Shown here: piece after piece, positions 1 to 8,336 of the stretch | Numbering within the stretch: position 1 is the first letter of the stretch | Layout of the letters: each line of letters starts with the position of its first letter | Notes under the pieces: generated by a model | The model's input: only the letters and a program-made list of their open reading frames with translations | The model's database searches: none | What the model was told of the DNA's origin: nothing | Origin: a virus | Strand: one strand, 5' to 3' | DNA: 31,079 nucleotides | IMG/VR virus record: IMGVR_UViG_3300049846_000362 | Coordinates: 1-31,079 of that record | Position numbers and translations under genes: made by a program

Positions 1-3000
1 ACGCCAGCCCGACGCAGCTCTTCGTATTCGCCATCGAGCATCGAGCGGATTTTGAGGGCCGCCTGTTGTTCAGTTTCGTTGAGCGCGCGGAACTCATTGC
101 TGCCCGTGCCCATGCGCAGCGCCTTGAGGATGCGCGCGTGCGAGAGCGGCTGCGGACCGGGCTTGATGTTCTCGAACCAGCGGCGGAAGTTGCCGGGGCT
201 GTCCGGCAGCGTGTTGAGGATGTCGCGCAAGGTGAAGACGCGGTCGCCGAGAGCGACGGCGTGGTCGATGTAATGACTCTTGTGCCATGCGGCGATGGAC
301 TTCAGGCCCGCGTTTTCCATGCGCGTCGAGTTGGCCCGCAGCACCGCCGTGAAGAAGTTGCGGAAGCTGTTGTAGGCCTTGCCCGCCTGAATGCGGCGCT
401 GGCGCGCAGCAGCCACAAGGGTCTCGGTGAACTCGGGCGGAGCCTTGGCAGCGTCGAGATGGTTGACGACGTCGGCCATGAGGCGGCCATCGACGACACG
501 GTCTTCCATGACCATGCGGATGACATCGCCGTTCGGAGCCGGGATGTTCTCGACCAGCGAGGCGTAGAGCAGCGGCTCGGTCTCATCGAAGGCGGAGGCC
601 TCGACCGACTTGACCTTGTTGCTTGCTGGCACGCGCTGACCTGAAACAGGGTCGACATGGTCGATCAGCACGAGGCCTTCGTGGAAGACTTGGCCAACGT
701 CCGGCACCGTGTTCGGGAAGGTCGCGACGATGGAGTCGTAGCCGCGCTTGCCAAGGGTGTCGGCGATGATCGAGGTCGCTTGGGTGGGGTGCATCTTGCC
801 GTCGGCACCCTGCACCAGCAGGTTCGCAAGACGACCGTGCAGCTCCATGCCGTTGAGACCCTCGTCAGGGATCGAGGTGATCCAGAGTTGGGCGTCGCGG
901 AAGTTGACCTTTCCGGCTTCTTCGAGATCGGCGATCAGGTCGAGGAGGAAGCTGCTCTCGCGCGTGTAGGTGGCAGTCGGGCGGAAGTCCGCCGGATTGC
1001 TGGCGCGCACAACAAGGCCCATGACTTTCGGCGCATTCGTGAGGCCAAGGCCCTCAAGGTCAGCGAGAAGGAACCGCTCGGCTTCGCGCAGGCTGGCGAT
1101 GTCGCGGTCAAAGTCTTCTGCGGTCTTCTTGGGGGCCGAGCGGACCTCGGCGTCTTGGACAGCCAGCATCGCGCGCTTGCGGGTCATCGTGCCGATGTCA
1201 CGGCGGATGTTTGCGATGAGCGCGATGTTCTCAATGGCCTCGTCGTAGTCGGCGGGATCAAGGCGACCTTCTTCGCGCAGCACCCGCGCGCGGGTCATCA
1301 TGGCGTCGTAGGTCGAGTTGTTGGCGTAGACCTTGTTGGCAACCATCTGGTTGGTGGTGACGTAGACACCGCGACCATAGTCGCCACGGCCCGGCTGCAT
1401 CACAGCATCCGGCGAGGACAGCACGTCGCCGTTCGGGGTGCCATGGTAGTAGACGCGGATGTTGCCATCAGCGTCGATGCCGAGGCCATTGTTGGCGAAC
1501 TCGGTCATGCGGATTTTCCGCTCCATCGACATGGAGCGCATCAGGTCGCCGTAGTAGGCAGCCGCATACTCGGGAGCCACGCCGCCGGTGCGGGGGTCAG
1601 CATCGAGCAGGCGGCGAGCGCCGTCAAAGAGATCGCCGTAGCCGTCGATGCGGCGGAACATCTGCTTGAGCGTCTTGCGACCCAGCAGGCCGTTCACGAG
1701 GTAGGCAACCGCGTCGATCATGCGGTTGGCCAGCATGACCAGCGTGGAGCGCGCGGACAGTTCGCGCATGTCACGACCCTCGCGGATAGCGAAGAGGTCG
1801 CCCTTGGCCACCTTGCCCATCGAGTAGATGGCACCCTGCTCGGCGAACCACTCTTCAGCCAGCTCGTCGATCTTGTTTGGACTGAGGTCATCAACCGTGG
1901 TCGACGGAGCGTAGAGGGCCATGCGCTTCGCGGCAACGCGCTCGCCATTGCGAGCGGCTTCGAGGAACTGTTCGCGGATCAGGGCGAAGTCGTCGTTGTC
2001 GAAGATGCCGGAACGCAGCGCGAGGTGGTGGACCTCGTGCATCACGTCGAACGGATCGGAAACATCCTTGGTCAGACCGATGGCCGTCTTGCGCAGGCTG
2101 GAGCGCAGCGAGGAGAAGCCCTCACCACGGAAGTCAGCGAAGGCGGCGGTCGCACCCGGAGGCAGCGGCTTGTTGGCCAGACGGTAGACGTCGCCGGTCG
2201 TGATAATCGACGTGTTATCGAGGGCGTTGCGGACCGCCTTGCCCTTCAGGTTGAGCGCGCGATAGACCAGCGTGCGCATGGTGTGCTGCACGTCCGGGTC
2301 GCGGTGCGACATGAAGGACTGGATTTCGCGCACGACGGTGGGAGCGCCGGGCACGATGCCGTCGCCGACATTGCCAACCGATTGCGCGTATTCGCGGTTG
2401 ATGGCGTCGTTGAGGTGAGTTGAGAGCGAGGCGCGCAAGACCGGCAGGCCAGCCTTCTTACGGCGGCGGTTCTCGCCACGACGCCAGACCTCATACATGA
2501 TCTGCTGGACGCGCTCGGGGTCGCCATCTTCCAGCGACTTGAGCAGCATGGCGTCAAGGTCACGGCCGGTGCGGATGTCCTCGGGCACCTTCATGGCGGC
2601 GAAGCCCGGATCGGGTTCAGCGCGCATCCGGCGCGTGAGTTCCTGCGCGACAGCCGAACGCTCGTCCCGCTTGCCAGCGTAGAAGCGCTTGATGAGGTCT
2701 TCGTAGGGCAGGTCGGGAAGGGCCTGCGTCTTGGTTGGAGCCGGGCCAGCCTTGGCCTTCGGAGCGTCCTCGCGCTTGGCAGCCGGACTCTGCGTATACT
2801 TTTCGGCTTCGGCGACCGCCTTCTTCTCGGCCTTGGCCACCTTCTCCTTGGCTACGCGAACGCGCTCGGTCGAGCGCGGGGTGTTGCGGAACTGCTTGCC
2901 AGCGCGGTAGGCGTTGGGCAGCTCCTTGCGCGTGAAGGCCATGCTCCGCCCCTCGGCCTTGCTCAGGGCCATGTTGAGGCGGTAGCTGGTGAAGACCACG

Positions 3001-6000
3001 GCGTTGTCGATGGACGTGTCGGTGCCGTCATCGAAGATAGCCTTGATCGCATCGAAGACACGAGTCGGGTCCGTCTTGGCCGGGCCAGCTTCAGGGTCGT
3101 TCTTCGACAGCCAGATCGAGGCGGCATCGAACTCTTCGTCGAGCGCATCGTCGTAGTCGCGGCCATCGACACGCGAAGCCCACGTCGCAAGGAAGTCTTC
3201 GTCCGGCTTGGCTTCGAGTGCGTCGCTGATCTTGTAGGCAGCGTCACGCAGGATTTTGGCGATGTCGCCACGGCCCTCGCCCGCCGGGATGCGGGCGTCG
3301 CCGCGCATCGGCGCGAAGGTGTTGCGGATTGCGGTCAGCTTGAAGAGGAACTCGGCAAGGTCTTGCGCGGTCGCAATGGCCGTCTCGACTTCGTAGTTGC
3401 TGAGTGCGCGGGTCAGGTCGTCGTGCAGCGAATTGACGAGGTTGAGGTGGCCGACGATGTAGCGCGACTGCGCGTTGGAGAACGCGCCGTGCGGCTTGAG
3501 CGCGCCGAAGCGAGCAGCCTCAGCCGGATCAGGAATGATCTTGGCGAAGAGCGGTTCAAGCTCGGGGTCGATAAAGTCCTTGGCCGCAAAGCGGTTAAAG
3601 ATGTCGACCATGTAGGCCCACATCTTCTGCCAGAACGACTTGTCGGCCCAGACGTCCTTGTCGGGACCGCGCATCATCCAAGCCGTGAACTGGTTGGCGA
3701 AGTATTCCTGCGGGGAGAGGGTCGCGTTGGTGACAACCTCGGTCGGAGCCGAGCGGCGGCGCACGCCCTGCGCGTCGAAGACGTCGCCCTCGAAGGCGCT
3801 CTCGCGCACGCCACGCCAGAAGTTGAGGCGGTCTTCCGGGGTCAGGATGTTGATGTAGGCCCAGTGCGCGACCTCGTGGTAGAGCGCCGCCAACTTGGGG
3901 ATGCCGCCCTTATTGGCGTTGAGGACGACGCGGTTGAGGCCCCGCTTGTCCGGGTCCGGCGTCCAGCCACGGTAGAAGTTTTCGCCACGGCTGCCGCCGA
4001 GATCGGGGGCGAACTTCGAGGACAGGCGGTCGAGGAAGGACTTGGCCGCCGCAATCTCCTTGGGGTCGTGACCAGCGAAGATGGCGTCGATGCGCTCGTT
4101 GGCTTCGCGCTTGGCGGCGACGGGCATGTCGATGCCGTTGGGAGCGATGCGTGCCCAGACGCCATAGAGACCTTCGAGGGTCTCGATGGTCGCGTCGATC
4201 TTGGTGGCGCTGCGGGTCCACGGCAGGTTTTCGAGATGCGAGATCATCCCGAAGAACTCGTAGAGACTGAACTCGCTATCGCGTGCGACGCGGAAGCCGG
4301 GGCCGACTTGCTTGGCTTCGCGCATCAACTGCACGGCAGTCTGGACCGAAGCGAACTCGTCGCTCGACAGCTTGGTGAAGTCGACGTTGGTCCGGCGGGC
4401 TTCGTCCAGCGGGATCGGCAGCTTGTCCAGCGGATCGGCGTCGGCAGCAGCAGCGGCAGCGATCTCTTCAGGAGTCGCGGTGCGGAAACCGTCACGCGCC
4501 TTGTCGCTGGCAGAGCGGGTGCCCTCAGGAACCGAGCCAACCTCGAAGCTGTTCGGGTCGCTTTTGCCGTAGAGGGCTTCGATGCCGAGACCGGCTTCGC
4601 GCTGACGCTGGCTCAGAACGCGGACATCGTTCGGGTTCGTCTTGGAGCGGATGGCGGGGACGCGGCCAGCCTCGACTTCAGGGGTGATGGCTTCGGCGCG
4701 AGCGGCTTCAGCCGCGTCGGGCGAGTTGCGTGCCTCGACGCGGTTAGCGCCGCGAACCAGCTCGGCAAACTCATCCGGCGTCAGGTCGCCAGCGAGGAGC
4801 TGGCGGGTCCACTCGGCAACCTTGTCGAGGAGGTCGGTGCCGTCGGTGGCCGGAGTAGCTTCAGGAGTGGGGGCGTCTTCGGTCCGCACGAGGCCACGCT
4901 CGGCCAGCGTGGTGGTCGGGATCGGGCGCTTGGGGCCACGACCGGACGCGGCCAGCGCGTCGGCTTCCGTGGTGTAGTAGCGCTTGGTGTGCGGCGAGTA
5001 GAAGAGGGTAGTGCCGCGCGGCACGTAGCCGGTCTGCTTTTTCGTCTTGCCACGCTTGGTGGTGTAGGTCCGCGACGTGCCGCCGATGACCCCTTCCATC
5101 GGCTCGGTGGCGGTCCAGAGAGCAACGGGCTGTGCCTCGGCCTGAACGAGGACGGGCTTGCCGTCAGCGTCGGTGACGATCTTGCCAGCTTCGTCACGCT
5201 GCGGGACCATGCGCTCCTTGCTGTTGCGCAGGGCCTCAAGCTCGAAGGCTTCGCGGCTGAGTTGGCCGCGCTGGGGGGCGGTGCCATCGGTGATGGTGCG
5301 AGTGGCTTCGCCCGTGACCGGGTCGCGCTCAGTCGCTTGGCCGGAGCGGAGGATTTCCTGCGGGCGACCATTCTCGGCACGGCCAGCAGTAACCGGGCCA
5401 GTGGCGAGGGTGTCGACGGCGCGGCCAGTCTGGGAGGCCTTCGGCTTGACCTTCTCGCCGGGCGTCGCGGTCAGGCGGTTGTTCTTGGCGGTGCGCTCGA
5501 TAGCTTCGGCAGCAGAAGCGTCAGCCCGCGCGGCGGCTGCGGCCGCGTCTGCGGGGGCAGCGCCGCGCGCCAGAGCGCCACGACGGACCAGCGAGCCAAG
5601 CAGACCGGACTCTTGGAGTTGCTCGGCCAGCGACTTGCCGCTGGCCATCTCGTTGTTGACTTCGCCCATGCCGCCCGACTTGCTGTTCTTGGCGGCGCGG
5701 CGCTTGGCCGCACGGTCGGGAGCCTGCGGCTTGGCCTCGGCGGCACGTTGCGCGGTGATGCGCTCGTAGTCCGCACGCGGCACACCAAGGTCGTTGCCGT
5801 AGCGTTCACTGTAGAGCTTGATGATCTCGTCGGCCTTGTCAGGGAACTTGGCGCGAGCCGTCGCCTCGAAGGCGGTGCGGAACTGCTCGACACCACGCAC
5901 CGGCGCAATGAGGTCGTCGATGATGTCAAAGGCTTCGTCAGCGTCTTCGTCGACGTCGAGCAGATTGTCCGGCAGCGTATAGGGCTTGCGCTCGGGGATC

Positions 6001-7361
6001 GGCGCGACCTCAGGAGTGGTGCCGGGCGTCTTGGTGCCGAAGTCGGCGGGCTTGGGCGGACCTTCAGCCGGTTCCGGCAGCTTCGGCTCGGGAGCCGGTT
6101 CGGCGGTGACGCCCTCGGCGACGGCGGCAGGAGGAGCTTCAGCTTCACCGGCGATGCGCTCGGCTTCGGCCTTGACCAGTTTGATCTCGGCGACGTTCGG
6201 GTCGTTGCGAAGACGGCGAGCCAGCGACTCAAGCTCGGCCACGCGGCGCTGGTTTGCGACGCCCTTGGCGCGGGTCTTGGCATCATCCGACTGGAGGAGG
6301 ATGTCGGTGTTCTTCTTAACATTGTCCCGCAAATCATTGATCTGCTGGAGTTCCGCCATGCGCACGACATTGGCCTGCGCTTGCTTGATGACGGCAGGCG
6401 GCGCACCTTCATTGATAAGCTGGTCAAGCTGAGCCTCGGCACGAGCCTTCGCCTCGGCCAGCATGTTGGGGTCGAAGGTGTCAGCTTGCCCACCCGGAAC
6501 CTGTTCAGCCGGAGCGGCACTCGGGTCGGGGATCGAGGTCGCGGGTTCCGGCGTCGGCGTCGGATAGGGCTGGCCGTCGAGGTTGGCGAGCAGCTCTTGG
6601 GCCTGACCGTAGTCGGTCTGGTTGATGACTTGTTCGGGAACGCCCGCTTCGGTGAGTTCGGCGGCGGTGCGGCGCATGCCACGCGACTGGAGGCCAGCGG
6701 TCAGGCCGCCGAGAGCGCCACCGAGGATGCCGCCTGCGGCAGCGCCGCCGACGGCGGAGATCGCGCTGCGACCAAAGTCGTATCCGTCTTGGACGCCGAT
6801 CTCGTTGAAGCGGCTCTGATTGATCGCATCGAGCGCGACTTCGGAGACGGCGTTTTCAGCGGCACCAGCAAGGGCACCAGACTTCGCGCCGCCCTTGATG
6901 ATCGCGCCAACGCCCTCGCCCGCGCGGGCTGCGCGCCATGCGCCGCCAGCACCCTTGGCCACGGAGAAGGCGTTGAGCGGGTCGATCAGGGTCGAGGCAG
7001 CCCAGTCAGTCCAAGCGCCGCCATCGGTGAAGTCGCGGGTCGGGGCGAGTTCGTAGGCGCGCTGAATGCGGCCCATGCGTTCGCGCTGCGCGTCGTCGGT
7101 GAACTTGCCGCGCACCCAGTCGGTGACGCCCGCAATCGAGTTGTTATTGATCCACGTCTGGTGCGTGTAGAAGTCGTCGATCAGCTCGTCTTCGGACCAG
7201 CTATCGGCATTCTCGCCGTCGGCCTGCCGCTTGCGCATCTCGCGATATTCGCGCTGGAAGCGCGGGTCGCGCAGCAGGGTAGTCGGGTCGACGTTGTCGA
7301 GGTAGTCCCCGAGGTCCACCTTGGTGGGATCGCTCAGGGGGCGAGAAGGCGTAAAGGCCAC
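1..7361 (-). CDS. Giant ejected polyvalent protein with two zinc-peptidase motifs and an ADP-ribosyltransferase domain (3' end missing)
   Basis: Open from 7361 to the window edge with no in-frame stop (2453 codons), so the C-terminus is missing. The start is GTG at 7361 with GGAG 7 nt upstream; no in-frame ATG exists between it and the upstream amber stop. Residues 20-130 (DYLDNVDPTTLLRDPRF, LIDDFYTHQTWINNN) resemble the start of podoviral ejection proteins. A Gly/Ala-rich hydrophobic stretch follows (about 135-225), then Pro/Ala-rich linkers to about 700. Zinc motif 1 is HEVAH (1162-1166) with EYFANQF (E1219). Zinc motif 2 is HEVHH (1775-1779) with EEWFAEQ (E1837). An ART-like domain has YYHGTP (H1973), GRGVYVT (Y2000) and HEGLVLID (E2228), ending KVKSVEASAFD. 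It is probably packaged, ejected and active on host proteins; substrates are unknown. Confidence 0.85.
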   Translation of the reverse strand, partial: MAFTPSRPLSDPTKVDLGDYLDNVDPTTLLRDPRFQREYREMRKRQADGENADSWSEDELIDDFYTHQTWINNNSIAGVTDWVRGKFTDDAQRERMGRIQRAYELAPTRDFTDGGAWTDWAASTLIDPLNAFSVAKGAGGAWRAARAGEGVGAIIKGGAKSGALAGAAENAVSEVALDAINQSRFNEIGVQDGYDFGRSAISAVGGAAAGGILGGALGGLTAGLQSRGMRRTAAELTEAGVPEQVINQTDYGQAQELLANLDGQPYPTPTPEPATSIPDPSAAPAEQVPGGQADTFDPNMLAEAKARAEAQLDQLINEGAPPAVIKQAQANVVRMAELQQINDLRDNVKKNTDILLQSDDAKTRAKGVANQRRVAELESLARRLRNDPNVAEIKLVKAEAERIAGEAEAPPAAVAEGVTAEPAPEPKLPEPAEGPPKPADFGTKTPGTTPEVAPIPERKPYTLPDNLLDVDEDADEAFDIIDDLIAPVRGVEQFRTAFEATARAKFPDKADEIIKLYSERYGNDLGVPRADYERITAQRAAEAKPQAPDRAAKRRAAKNSKSGGMGEVNNEMASGKSLAEQLQESGLLGSLVRRGALARGAAPADAAAAAARADASAAEAIERTAKNNRLTATPGEKVKPKASQTGRAVDTLATGPVTAGRAENGRPQEILRSGQATERDPVTGEATRTITDGTAPQRGQLSREAFELEALRNSKERMVPQRDEAGKIVTDADGKPVLVQAEAQPVALWTATEPMEGVIGGTSRTYTTKRGKTKKQTGYVPRGTTLFYSPHTKRYYTTEADALAASGRGPKRPIPTTTLAERGLVRTEDAPTPEATPATDGTDLLDKVAEWTRQLLAGDLTPDEFAELVRGANRVEARNSPDAAEAARAEAITPEVEAGRVPAIRSKTNPNDVRVLSQRQREAGLGIEALYGKSDPNSFEVGSVPEGTRSASDKARDGFRTATPEEIAAAAAADADPLDKLPIPLDEARRTNVDFTKLSSDEFASVQTAVQLMREAKQVGPGFRVARDSEFSLYEFFGMISHLENLPWTRSATKIDATIETLEGLYGVWARIAPNGIDMPVAAKREANERIDAIFAGHDPKEIAAAKSFLDRLSSKFAPDLGGSRGENFYRGWTPDPDKRGLNRVVLNANKGGIPKLAALYHEVAHWAYINILTPEDRLNFWRGVRESAFEGDVFDAQGVRRRSAPTEVVTNATLSPQEYFANQFTAWMMRGPDKDVWADKSFWQKMWAYMVDIFNRFAAKDFIDPELEPLFAKIIPDPAEAARFGALKPHGAFSNAQSRYIVGHLNLVNSLHDDLTRALSNYEVETAIATAQDLAEFLFKLTAIRNTFAPMRGDARIPAGEGRGDIAKILRDAAYKISDALEAKPDEDFLATWASRVDGRDYDDALDEEFDAASIWLSKNDPEAGPAKTDPTRVFDAIKAIFDDGTDTSIDNAVVFTSYRLNMALSKAEGRSMAFTRKELPNAYRAGKQFRNTPRSTERVRVAKEKVAKAEKKAVAEAEKYTQSPAAKREDAPKAKAGPAPTKTQALPDLPYEDLIKRFYAGKRDERSAVAQELTRRMRAEPDPGFAAMKVPEDIRTGRDLDAMLLKSLEDGDPERVQQIMYEVWRRGENRRRKKAGLPVLRASLSTHLNDAINREYAQSVGNVGDGIVPGAPTVVREIQSFMSHRDPDVQHTMRTLVYRALNLKGKAVRNALDNTSIITTGDVYRLANKPLPPGATAAFADFRGEGFSSLRSSLRKTAIGLTKDVSDPFDVMHEVHHLALRSGIFDNDDFALIREQFLEAARNGERVAAKRMALYAPSTTVDDLSPNKIDELAEEWFAEQGAIYSMGKVAKGDLFAIREGRDMRELSARSTLVMLANRMIDAVAYLVNGLLGRKTLKQMFRRIDGYGDLFDGARRLLDADPRTGGVAPEYAAAYYGDLMRSMSMERKIRMTEFANNGLGIDADGNIRVYYHGTPNGDVLSSPDAVMQPGRGDYGRGVYVTTNQMVANKVYANNSTYDAMMTRARVLREEGRLDPADYDEAIENIALIANIRRDIGTMTRKRAMLAVQDAEVRSAPKKTAEDFDRDIASLREAERFLLADLEGLGLTNAPKVMGLVVRASNPADFRPTATYTRESSFLLDLIADLEEAGKVNFRDAQLWITSIPDEGLNGMELHGRLANLLVQGADGKMHPTQATSIIADTLGKRGYDSIVATFPNTVPDVGQVFHEGLVLIDHVDPVSGQRVPASNKVKSVEASAFDETEPLLYASLVENIPAPNGDVIRMVMEDRVVDGRLMADVVNHLDAAKAPPEFTETLVAAARQRRIQAGKAYNSFRNFFTAVLRANSTRMENAGLKSIAAWHKSHYIDHAVALGDRVFTLRDILNTLPDSPGNFRRWFENIKPGPQPLSHARILKALRMGTGSNEFRALNETEQQAALKIRSMLDGEYEELRRAG

Positions 7362-7424
7362 TACGGTTCTCCAGTTTCCGCTTGTGTGCAGACTGGATGC
7401 CGGATTGTTTTTGAGTGGTCGTCC

Positions 7425-8333
7425 CTAGCCGCGCCAGAAATTAGGGTCGTCGAAACTGGAGGTGGTGGGAGCGGTCTTGGCGGAGCCGCTCCAGAAGGAC
7501 GGGTCATCAAGATCAGCGCCTTGATCTCCGCCAGCCAAGACGAAGTGCCAGTGGTCGCCGGTGGCGTGGGCTGAGCGGCCAGCACCAACTTCGTTCTTGG
7601 CCTCGATAATGGTGTAGCCCTGCGCCTCGATCTGGCGGCGGGCCTGCTCGAAGGTCATGCCGGGGATCGGTTTGATGTCGACAGCGCCGTGCGAGCGGGC
7701 GTGCCACGAGTTCGGGTTGGCCTTTGAGAGCGGATGGTTGGGGCCACGATAGCCGCTGGTCACGACTGCGCCGGGCAGGATGTCAGGCAAGACGCGACTT
7801 GCGTTTACACTACCGGAGGGTGATTTGGGGGTGACTCCTTTTGTCCAGAAGTCTGGGCTGTCGAGGAGGTCGACGTCTTGGCTCCGGCCACCAGTGGCAG
7901 CCTTGCCAGTCCAGAAGCCCGGATCATCGAGATCGGCGGTGGTGTTCCCCGCACCACCGCCGCGACGAAGCTGGCCCATGTTCTTGTTGACGTAGTTGCG
8001 CGTCTCTTCAGGGAGCGCGCTGAACCAGTTGTTGCCCTGCTGCTCGATGATGCGGCCGACCTTGCCGGGGCCAAGGTTGTAGGCGGCCCAGCCCTTCTGG
8101 ATGTCGCCGCCGAAGTGGCGGATCATCGCGTCGAGATAGTCGCGACCGACGCGCGCGAGTTCCTCGGGCGAGTTGTCGCGGGCGGGCGTGACGCCGTAGC
8201 CGGGGTCGCGCTCGGTGCCCGGCATCACCTGCATGCGGCCACGCGCACCCTTCGGCGACGTGACCCAAGAGCCGTCGGGATTGAAGTCCCGTCCGCCGCT
8301 CTCGGTCTGCTCGGTGATGCGATAGATGCTCAT
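7425..8333 (-). CDS. Virion peptidoglycan hydrolase: lytic transglycosylase plus M15-type peptidase
   Basis: 302 aa with two catalytic domains. Residues about 1-125 are an SLT lytic transglycosylase: ESGG at 11-14 gives the catalytic Glu (E11), GRMQVMPGT at 32-40, and AYNLGPGKV at 84-92. Residues about 180-268 look like a D,D-peptidase of the M15A type: TSGYRGPNHP, then SWHARSHGAVDI (209-220) and HWHF (261-264), which would supply the zinc ligands. Four short motifs, DDPGFW (136), DSPDFW (158), DDPSFW (276) and DDPNFW (295), lie in the linker and C-terminus. It sits among ejected proteins, so it probably opens the cell wall during DNA entry by cutting glycan and peptide, rather than being the lysis endolysin. 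The start is ATG at 8333, and the stop is an amber codon. Confidence 0.85.
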   Translation of the reverse strand: MSIYRITEQTESGGRDFNPDGSWVTSPKGARGRMQVMPGTERDPGYGVTPARDNSPEELARVGRDYLDAMIRHFGGDIQKGWAAYNLGPGKVGRIIEQQGNNWFSALPEETRNYVNKNMGQLRRGGGAGNTTADLDDPGFWTGKAATGGRSQDVDLLDSPDFWTKGVTPKSPSGSVNASRVLPDILPGAVVTSGYRGPNHPLSKANPNSWHARSHGAVDIKPIPGMTFEQARRQIEAQGYTIIEAKNEVGAGRSAHATGDHWHFVLAGGDQGADLDDPSFWSGSAKTAPTTSSFDDPNFWRG

Positions 8334-8336
8334 GGG

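Noticed and set aside
5471-6682. Minus-strand frame of 403 codons inside the giant gene
   Set aside because: It is in a different frame from the giant protein, and its Ser/Pro/Arg-rich composition is typical of an out-of-frame reading of GC-rich DNA.
3363-7574. Plus-strand open frame of 1403 codons
   Set aside because: It lies exactly antisense, codon on codon, to the giant minus-strand gene, which has recognisable motifs and a ribosome site. Long antisense frames are expected in GC-rich genes.
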